From positions 1 to 32,026 of the forward strand of contig JADFPW010000005.1 in NCBI GenBank assembly GCA_022562105.1: DNA of 32,026 bases, given 5' to 3'. A program made the position numbers and the translations under genes. Positions 20,701 through 25,981 of the stretch are shown piece after piece. Under the pieces are notes generated by a model, which saw only the letters and a program-made list of their open reading frames with translations, was not told the origin of the DNA and ran no database searches. Origin of the DNA: Planctomycetota bacterium. Lineage in GTDB: Bacteria > Planctomycetota > Phycisphaerae > UBA1845. The stretch's first letter is position 1. Each line of letters opens with the position of its first letter.

Positions 20701-20746
20701 GCTGGACAGTGGTTTCGTCCTGGCCCGGTTCGGAGAATGCCCGTAA
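14774..20746 (+). CDS. Giant secreted mosaic protein (~1990 aa): 14 VCBS, beta-helix, 11 DCN(x)nDEC repeats, 7 VCBS, 2 DCN, beta-helix, dockerin-like tail
   Basis: ATG 14774 with AAAGGAGG SD and signal peptide MSVSKRFARILIGIATLITGLGGAVLPVARA, preferred over the track start at 14627. Repeat architecture read directly from the translation. Confidence 0.88.
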   Translation: MSVSKRFARILIGIATLITGLGGAVLPVARAECPRLFPGDGLYAVGYDPDSIAVGDLDGDGDIDLAVPNRSDEANISILLNNGDGTFAGDVRYGVGVHPEFVAIGDLDGDGDADLAVSNSADDSVSILLNNGDGTFAADVTYGAGDKPDALAIGDLDGDGYADLVVANEESDNVSVLLNHGDGTFDDHVLYDVGNRPSSVAIGDLDGDGDADLAVGNELSGSVSVLLNQGDGTFAAAVPYDVQGGVLLVGIGDLDGDGDPDLATLHEFARTLSILLNDGDGVFSLDASYQLPDTPSFAALGDLDGDGDTDVAITYGVGIVGVRYNNGEGTFADELLKQLLANPVAVGIGDFDADGDADLAVVDNGGSGSNTVLVLLNNNNDGTFGEDGDVLYELGNGPGRVAIADLDGDGDADLAVVNGTSDDISLLLNNGDGTFAEQVVFDPGFDPYSFVITADLDEDGDVDLAVLVNVGGIGKVAVLLNDGNASFTTDGLYDAGDFPAHLLSADLDGDGDADLAVAKPSYSDGSVTVLLNNGHATFADEVTYSAGAIITSMAVGDLDGDGDADLALSLWAYDLSVIQVLWNTGDGTFPSHSNFDAEDDPRVVAIGDVDGDGDADMALTTGQNWGDPNIVIVLLNDGAGSFAVSGSFVVGDDAYTVAIADLDADGDGDLVVVNPDDNNVHVLLNGGGASFDPNDVLIRGVGNSPYRVAVGDLNGDGAPDLAVTNSGSNNVSILLNQCPRIHNLTQGTNHSTIQAAIDSASTGDVIEVDPGTYFENIDFLDKDITVRSTDPLDPDVVADTIIDGGGVDTVVVLSAGEISGFTITGGVNTGTQAGGVHATGTAVVSYNMITGNVADEDGGGVAATDGAVVRNNRITFNEAGDVGGGVNAKGNSWVIDNYIAFNEATSGGGGLGALGNCIIRNNTIVFNSTSGDGGGVLAGLSPVLLNNIVGFSTDGAGIHVLGSDVTADYNCVFGNLDGEYAGDAAAGANDLNVDPQLGDDQLHIQSPSPCINAGDPSLVPLPDETDIDGQDRITFDRVDIGADEAGDCNGNGILDTDDIAEGTSLDCNQDGIPDECDDPFNDCNNNGVLDECDIAEGLSADCNGNGMPDECELEANDCNGDSIPDDCDISSGTSQDCTANGIPDECEPDCNSNGLADTCDLAVGTSQDCNANEIPDECDIASGASEDCNLNEIPDECEPDCNGNEISDECDLTEGTSLDCNANGIPDECEDLFIEQIITTEANFAQSVFAADLDGDGDIDVLSASDGDDKIAWYANTNGLGNFGAQQVITTAASGAQSVFAADLDGDGDIDVLSASVSDDKIAWYENTDGLGSFGPQQIITTQANYARSVFAADLDGDGDIDVLSASGNDDKIAWYENTDGLGSFGAQQIITTTAEFAASVFAADLDGDGDLDVLSASESDDKIAWYENTDGLGSFGPEQIITTTAVAASSVFAADLDSDGDNDVLSASRANEIAWYENTDGLGSFGPPQIITNAADDPYSVFAADLDGDGDNDVLSASNDDNDIAWYENTDGLGSFGSEQIIDSFALGTRSVFAADLDGDGDPDVLSASAGDDKISWYATPDLIRDCNANGVPDSCDIVAGTSQDSDENGIPDECETLGAHNMTQGTSYPTIQQAINSASPGDVIEVDPGAYLENLDFLAKDITVRSTDPLDPDVVGTTTIAGAGIGTVVVLSAGEISGFTITGGVNTGTQAGGVHATGTAVVSYNVITGNVADDDGGGVTATDSAVVRNNRITFNEAGDVGGGVNAKGDSVVIDNYIAFNEATSGGGGLGALFNATIRNNTIVFNSSSGDGGGVLAGLSPFLLNNIVAFSSDGAGIHVLGSNVTADYNCVFGNFDGEYSGDAVAGANDLNVDPLLGADELHLSESSPAIDAGDPSAVLLDGETDIDNEERVSNDIVDIGCDEVLAVTCEGDANGDGTVDPLDSGYVLARFGCPVGTGDPSCDAADQNGDGNVDPLDSGFVLARFGECP
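16990..17910 (+). repeat. Beta-helix domain, copy A
   Basis: IHNLTQGTNHSTIQAAIDSASTGDVIEVDPGTYFENIDFLDKDITVRSTDPLDPDVV...NNTIVFNSTSGDGGGVLAGLSPVLLNNIV...; near-duplicate at 19633-20555. Confidence 0.85.
17912..18467 (+). repeat. Cys/Asp-rich tandem repeat region (11 units of DCNxNGIPDEC type)
   Basis: DCNGNGILDTDD.., DCNQDGIPDECD.., DCNNNGVLDECD.., DCNGNGMPDECE.. and so on, tandem through 18467. Confidence 0.85.
19633..20555 (+). repeat. Beta-helix domain, copy B (near-duplicate of copy A)
   Basis: AHNMTQGTSYPTIQQAINSASPGDVIEVDPGAYLENLDFLAKDITVRSTDPLDPDVV...; shares long identical nucleotide runs with copy A, e.g. GGCGGCGTACATGCCACCGGTACGGCTGTGGTCAGCTACAAC. Confidence 0.85.
20561..20746 (+). 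repeat. Dockerin-like C-terminal tail module, copy 2
   Basis: CEGDANGDGTVDPLDSGYVLARFGCPVGTGDPSCDAADQNGDGNVDPLDSGFVLARFGECP-stop. Confidence 0.9.
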
Positions 20747-20858
20747 GGCGACCAGCTTGCCCGGGCGATGAGGAGGCGGTATTGTTGTTGCTTGGCAGAA
20801 GAACGAAAGCGACGACGCAGTGGACAGCCCGATCCTTTAGAAACCAACGGAGACTCCG

Positions 20859-22301
20859 ATGCGCCGAATACCGCCTTTGATCGTCATTCTTCCCGTATTG
20901 ATAGGCCCAGGGCGTGCGCTGGCGGACTGTACGGTGACAGATCTAACCTCGCTGGCCAGGTCGGACCCTGATTACCAAGAGTGCTCTCCCTTTACTAGCG
21001 CCATTGACCCTTCCTATGCGGCGACATGTCACGTACTGAGGATTACATGTGATGATGAGAATACTCCCTACAGTGACGAGGGCGATATTCTCGTTGAGCT
21101 TCTATTCACCGACCCGGGAGTGACCGCCAAGGGCGCCGTCGTGCTTGGCGGCGGGGCCGGGGGGACCGATTTCTACGAGACATTGGGAGAAAGCATCGCA
21201 ACGGAGTTGCTGGTACCTTTGCTGGAGGATGGCTATTGGATCATCCAGCGGAAGTGGCTCGCCCCATGGCCCGGCGGAGTTGGTGGAATGAGGAGTGTGT
21301 CTCGGCGCGGCACGGCCATGTTTGGGTGGCTCAAGGGCCTGGACGGAGAGCCCGGTGAGCCGGGGGGTATTAACCTGAACGGCGTCCCCTTGTGTGCCAC
21401 CGGCAACTCCGGTGGTGCCGTCGAGATTGCTTATGGCTTGGCTTACCATGGTCTCACGGCGACTCTTGATGGGGCGGTGCTGACTTCGGGTCCACCACTG
21501 TCGGATCTCCAAAAGGCCTGTTGGGGCGACGATATCACGGTCTTCGATCCTCCGTGGTACGCGCCCAACGTGGCCGCCGACGAAAACACGCCTTCCCAGG
21601 TCGATGCCCACATCTGGAACCCTGACGGGCTTTGCTTCGACGATGGGCCCGAAGGGTACGGTGGAAACGGGTTCCAGTTCGAGTTCACCTTCGACCTGCC
21701 CGATAACGACCCCCCCTTCTTTTTTGAGTGGTACGAAGGAATCTTGAGGCCGCAAAACCAAGACAGCGTGAACGGCACGTACGGTCAACCCCCGACCGAC
21801 GGCATATGCCAAGTGACCAACCCGAGCGAACTCGAACGGAACCGGTTATGTGACGATTCTCTCGCATGTGACGACTGGGTTGATCAGGATGAGTTTCCAG
21901 CTTACGACTATCCGGCCACGAAGGTGGCGTTCCTCTTTGGTAATGAGGACTGTGGTGTGGCTATCCCGTTTGGCCTCGTCTACGCGACTGTCGTAACACA
22001 CGTCGGCGGCATGGCCGCTTCAATAACGTTTGTAGACGGCGGAGGCCACCGCCTAGCGACTACCCCGAGTGGGGCAGACGCTATCGCGGAGGCACTGAGG
22101 TATACCTGCAACCGTTGTGAAGGCGACGCCAACGGTGACGGCACGGTGGACCCGCTGGATTCGGGATTTGTGCTGGCTCGCTTCGGATGTCCGTTGGGTA
22201 CGGGGGATCCGAGTTGCGACGCCGCCGACCAGAACGGTGACGGGGCCGTCGATCCGCTGGACAGTGGATTTGTGCTGGCTCGCTTTGGGGAGTGTCCTTG
22301 A
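20859..22301 (+). CDS. Secreted alpha/beta-hydrolase-like protein with dockerin-like tail
   Basis: Signal peptide MRRIPPLIVILPVLIGPGRALA; nucleophile-elbow-like CATGNSGGAVEIAYGL, late Asp in VAFLFGNEDCG, late His in DGGGHRLAT; ends in the shared tail. Confidence 0.75.
   Translation: MRRIPPLIVILPVLIGPGRALADCTVTDLTSLARSDPDYQECSPFTSAIDPSYAATCHVLRITCDDENTPYSDEGDILVELLFTDPGVTAKGAVVLGGGAGGTDFYETLGESIATELLVPLLEDGYWIIQRKWLAPWPGGVGGMRSVSRRGTAMFGWLKGLDGEPGEPGGINLNGVPLCATGNSGGAVEIAYGLAYHGLTATLDGAVLTSGPPLSDLQKACWGDDITVFDPPWYAPNVAADENTPSQVDAHIWNPDGLCFDDGPEGYGGNGFQFEFTFDLPDNDPPFFFEWYEGILRPQNQDSVNGTYGQPPTDGICQVTNPSELERNRLCDDSLACDDWVDQDEFPAYDYPATKVAFLFGNEDCGVAIPFGLVYATVVTHVGGMAASITFVDGGGHRLATTPSGADAIAEALRYTCNRCEGDANGDGTVDPLDSGFVLARFGCPLGTGDPSCDAADQNGDGAVDPLDSGFVLARFGECP
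22116..22301 (+). repeat. Dockerin-like C-terminal tail module, copy 3
   Basis: CEGDANGDGTVDPLDSGFVLARFGCPLGTGDPSCDAADQNGDGAVDPLDSGFVLARFGECP-stop. Confidence 0.9.
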
Positions 22302-23689
22302 CTCGCAGGGTAGTACATCGGTGCAGACGCTGCCGAATCCAGGCAAGGCAAAAAGGAGCTATTCTCATCCGCCACCGATTGGTATTCGTTTTATTCGCGG
22401 TCGGCGTGATCTCTCTTGGGGTCAGTAGCACCAATCTACCAGCGGCTCGGGCTGATTGCTCGATCGTGTTCGGCGCCGATGTGCTTTATGGGGCGGGGAA
22501 CGGTCCAACGTCCCTGGCGGTTGGCGATCTGGACGGCGATGGCGACACCGACCTGGCCGTGGCCAACGGGATGAGCAATAACGTTTCCATATTGCTGAAC
22601 AACGGCGACGGCACTTTCGCCACCGACGGGATCTACAGTGCGGGCAGTGGACCCTTTGCCGTGGTGGTCGGCGATCTGGATGGGGATGAGGATCTCGATC
22701 TGGTGATGGTCAACGCGGTGATCAATAGCGTCACCGTACTGCTGAACGCCGGCGACGGTACGTTCGGAGCCGGAGTGCCCTACGAGGTGGGGCTTACACC
22801 CCGCTCGGCCGCAATCGGCGATCTGGACGGGGACGGCGACGCCGACCTGGTGGTGGCGAACTGGAGCGGCGACGATGTTTCCATACTGCTGAACGAAGGC
22901 GATGGCACCTTCGCCGCCGAGGTGCGCTACCGTGTGGGGGCTTCTCCCCGATCCGTAGCCATCGGCGATCTGGATGGCGATGAAGACGCGGACCTGGCCG
23001 TAGCCAACTTCGACAGCGACAACGTCTCCGTACTGCTGAACAACGGCGACGGCACGTTCGCCGAGCACGTCTCATACGGCGTCGGCGACACTGCGTTCTG
23101 GGTGGTCATCGCCGAACTGAACGCAGATGGGGCCCCCGATCTGGCGGTGGCCAACAGGGACAGTGACAACATCTCCGTACTACTAAACGCCGGCGACGCA
23201 ACCTTCGCCGATGATCTGCTGTACGCCGTGGGAGACAGTCCCCATTCGGTGGTGGCCGCCGATCTGAACGGCGACGGGAACGTTGACCTGGTGGCGGGCG
23301 ATTACAACGACGATAACGTCTCCGTACTCCTTAACCACGGCGACGGCACCTTCGACACCCATGTGCAATACACCGCCGGGAACGGTCCCGTCTCCATCGT
23401 CATCGGCGATTTGGATATGAACGGAACCGCCGACCTGGCCGTGGCCAACTTCTTCAGTAACAACGTCTCCGTACTGCTGAATCAATGTCGCCCGGTCTGC
23501 GAGGGGGATGCCAACGGCGACGGCACGGTGGACCCGCTGGACTCCGGCTTCGTCCTAGCCCGTTTCGGCTGCCCGGTGGGCACCGGAGACCCAAGCTGCG
23601 ATGCCGCCGACCAGAACGGAGATGGTAATGTGGATCCGCTGGACAACGGGTTTGTCCTGGCGAGGTTTGGGATATGCATTACAGAGTGA
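22292..23689 (+). CDS. Secreted VCBS/FG-GAP beta-propeller protein (7 repeats) with dockerin-like tail; start codon uncertain
   Basis: Seven repeats of the form YxVGxxPxSVAIGDLDGDGDADLAVANxxSDNVSVLLNNGDGTFA plus tail. Track start is GTG 22292; a strong SD (AAAAGGAG, 22351-22358) lies further downstream. Confidence 0.85.
   Translation: MSLTRRVVHRCRRCRIQARQKGAILIRHRLVFVLFAVGVISLGVSSTNLPAARADCSIVFGADVLYGAGNGPTSLAVGDLDGDGDTDLAVANGMSNNVSILLNNGDGTFATDGIYSAGSGPFAVVVGDLDGDEDLDLVMVNAVINSVTVLLNAGDGTFGAGVPYEVGLTPRSAAIGDLDGDGDADLVVANWSGDDVSILLNEGDGTFAAEVRYRVGASPRSVAIGDLDGDEDADLAVANFDSDNVSVLLNNGDGTFAEHVSYGVGDTAFWVVIAELNADGAPDLAVANRDSDNISVLLNAGDATFADDLLYAVGDSPHSVVAADLNGDGNVDLVAGDYNDDNVSVLLNHGDGTFDTHVQYTAGNGPVSIVIGDLDMNGTADLAVANFFSNNVSVLLNQCRPVCEGDANGDGTVDPLDSGFVLARFGCPVGTGDPSCDAADQNGDGNVDPLDNGFVLARFGICITE
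23498..23689 (+). repeat. Dockerin-like C-terminal tail module, copy 4 (variant end ...RFGICITE)
   Basis: CEGDANGDGTVDPLDSGFVLARFGCPVGTGDPSCDAADQNGDGNVDPLDNGFVLARFGICITE-stop. Confidence 0.9.
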
Positions 23690-23701
23690 TGACCAATGGG
23701 T

Positions 23702-23726
23702 GCCACTGGTGGCTTGCCCACCAGTG
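23702..23726 (+). repeat. Small palindromic repeat TGCCACTGGTGGCTTGCCCACCAGTG, copy 1
   Basis: CACTGGTGG (23704-23712) / CCACCAGTG (23718-23726), 5-nt loop; degenerate reverse-orientation copy at 25872-25904. Confidence 0.7.
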
Positions 23727-23842
23727 CTGGTTAACAAGCGCGCCCCAACGGCAGCTCGCCGCTTAGTCGCGCCCGTCGATGGGAGACAACACCCGGATCC
23801 ATACAAGTGTGGGTGGAGGCGTGGATTATGGAAGGAAGACCA

Positions 23843-25615
23843 ATGAGACTTTGGATTGTGATTCTGGTGACTTGTGTGGCCATCAGCCGCGCCGAATCGG
23901 CCGTGCTCTACCTGGAGAATGCGGAAGACGGAGGCAGTTCGATGGACCTCGCCCCGGGCGAATCGAAGAACATTAACATCGTGCTGGAGATCGAGTCCAT
24001 CGACACCGGCTTCGCGTTTGTCTTTCTTGTCTTCGATGATGACGACAACGATTCCAACGGTGAAGTGGACGTGACAGTGTTAGTGCCCGGTTTCCCGGAG
24101 GGTGGCGTCAAAGAAGTTACCTACGACCGAAGTGCGTTTGACCTGCCGGCCGACATCTCGTGGGACGTGTCCGGTGCCGAATACCGCCTGAATATGGGAC
24201 GGATCGACAGCGGCGCGTGGGGTCCGGGAACCTATGTTCTGGACACGCTCACGCTTACCCATAATGGCCAGACGACGAACGCTAGTGTCCCCGTGATCTT
24301 CGAGGTCGAGTTCCTCGACGGACCAACCCCGCGGCCCCCCAGTATCGTCACTGAAGATTCCCTCATGATGCCCTGGGGTCTCGGACTCCATGGAATCATC
24401 CCGGATCACGCCGACCCCGGCGTGGGGGCGGAGGACAATCCGTTCATCATCAACCTGGTCTCATGCCAGGGCGATGGCGGAATCCACAACCTTACGCGGG
24501 GAGTCGATTACGTCTCCATCCAATGCGCCCTGGATGCAGCCGAGGACGGCGACGAAATCGAGGTCGATCCCGGTACGTACTTCGAGAATATCGACTTTCT
24601 GGGCAAGGACATCACCCTGCGCAGCATCAACCCGCTGGATCTGGATGCGGTCGAACTGACCATCATTGATGGTGGCGGCGTCAATACGGTAGTGACCCTG
24701 TCGGCCGGAGAGATCAGCGGCTTCACCATCACCAACGGCGGTATGACGGGAACCCACGCCGCTGGAGTGCATGCCAGCGGGTCGGCCATGGTCAGCCACA
24801 ATGTCATCACCAACAACGTCGCCGACAAGGACGGCGGCGGAGTGACCGCCTGGGGGAACGCCGTCGTGCGCAACAACCGGATCACCTTCAACACGAGCGG
24901 CGATGTTGGGGGAGGCGTAGCCGCCGTGGGCAATTCGCTGATCATTGACAACTACATCGCCTTCAACCACGCGGCCACGGGAGGTGGCGGCGTTGGCGCG
25001 CTGTACAACAGCACCGTCCGCAACAACACCATCGTGTTCAACTCCACGGCGGGCGGCGGCGGAAACGAGGACGGCGGTGGGGGGATCCTGGCCGGGTTCT
25101 TCCCGGTCCTGCAAAACAACATTGTCGCATTCTCCTCGGACGGCATCGGCATTCATGTCGCTGTAGGCTCTGCGGTGACGGCCGACTTCAACTGCGTCTT
25201 CGGCAATCTGGAGGGTAACTACTCCGGTGATGCGGTGCCCGGCCCAAACGACCTCAACGTCGATCCACAGCTCGACAACGACGGACTCCATCTGCAGAGC
25301 TCTTCACCCTGCGTCGATGCCGGCGACCCGGATCTGGATCGGCTAGCCGACGAGACGGACATCGACCATGAAGACCGCATTCAGAACGAGCGCGTGGACA
25401 TCGGGGCCGACGAGACGCCACTGACAGCATGCGAAGGTGACGCCAACGGCGACGGCACGGTGGACCCGCTGGATTCCGGCTTCGTCCTGGCTCGCTTCGG
25501 TTGTCCGGTAGGGACCGGTGATCCGAGCTGCGATGCCGCCGACGTGAACGGCGACGGGGCCGTCGATCCGCTGGACAGCGGTTTCGTCCTGGCCCGGTTT
25601 GGGGAGTGTCCGTAG
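23843..25615 (+). CDS. Secreted protein: N-terminal beta-sandwich-like domain, beta-helix, dockerin-like tail
   Basis: ATG 23843 with GAAGGAAG SD and signal peptide MRLWIVILVTCVAISRAESA. Beta-helix region IHNLTRGVDYVSIQCALDAAEDGDEIEVDPGTYFENIDFLGKDITLRS... paralogous to copies A and B; shared tail. Confidence 0.85.
   Translation: MRLWIVILVTCVAISRAESAVLYLENAEDGGSSMDLAPGESKNINIVLEIESIDTGFAFVFLVFDDDDNDSNGEVDVTVLVPGFPEGGVKEVTYDRSAFDLPADISWDVSGAEYRLNMGRIDSGAWGPGTYVLDTLTLTHNGQTTNASVPVIFEVEFLDGPTPRPPSIVTEDSLMMPWGLGLHGIIPDHADPGVGAEDNPFIINLVSCQGDGGIHNLTRGVDYVSIQCALDAAEDGDEIEVDPGTYFENIDFLGKDITLRSINPLDLDAVELTIIDGGGVNTVVTLSAGEISGFTITNGGMTGTHAAGVHASGSAMVSHNVITNNVADKDGGGVTAWGNAVVRNNRITFNTSGDVGGGVAAVGNSLIIDNYIAFNHAATGGGGVGALYNSTVRNNTIVFNSTAGGGGNEDGGGGILAGFFPVLQNNIVAFSSDGIGIHVAVGSAVTADFNCVFGNLEGNYSGDAVPGPNDLNVDPQLDNDGLHLQSSSPCVDAGDPDLDRLADETDIDHEDRIQNERVDIGADETPLTACEGDANGDGTVDPLDSGFVLARFGCPVGTGDPSCDAADVNGDGAVDPLDSGFVLARFGECP
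25430..25615 (+). repeat. Dockerin-like C-terminal tail module, copy 5
   Basis: CEGDANGDGTVDPLDSGFVLARFGCPVGTGDPSCDAADVNGDGAVDPLDSGFVLARFGECP-stop. Confidence 0.9.
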
Positions 25616-25661
25616 CACACCGTTCCCTCCGCGCGGCCACGTGTGGAGCCGGACGAAGATG

Positions 25662-25700
25662 GCCCGGCGGGACGAACGCGCCTGCCGGGCTGTCTTGTTT
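25662..25700 (+). terminator. Rho-independent-like terminator after the dockerin-tail gene cluster
   Basis: GCCCGGCGGG (25662-25671) / CCTGCCGGGC (25681-25690) with one mismatch, followed by TGTCTTGTTT. Confidence 0.65.
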
Positions 25701-25871
25701 CACCTCTGACGTCACACCGCGACCTTCAGGCGCGCCCGATTCCGGATACCCCGTCTTCTCCGTAGGATAGGGCGGCAGACGGATCGTCACTCCGACCCCA
25801 CTACGGATCACCGCGGCACTCACAGATGGCGGACCCTCCTCCCCTCCATCGCCTACGGGCGAAGAACGGGG

Positions 25872-25904
25872 CACCGGTCACGGGTGGGCTAGCCACCGGT
25901 GGCA
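25872..25904 (-). repeat. Small palindromic repeat, copy 2 (reverse orientation, degenerate)
   Basis: Reverse complement reads TGCCACCGGTGGCTAGCCCACCCGTGACCGGTG; resembles TGCCACTGGTGGCTTGCCCACCAGTG at 23702. Confidence 0.55.
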
Positions 25905-25981
25905 TACGGTGAGACCATGCAGCTGCCGTTCGCTGGAACGATATGGCGGGGCGGTGACAATCGCGGTGATCGGACGACCGG

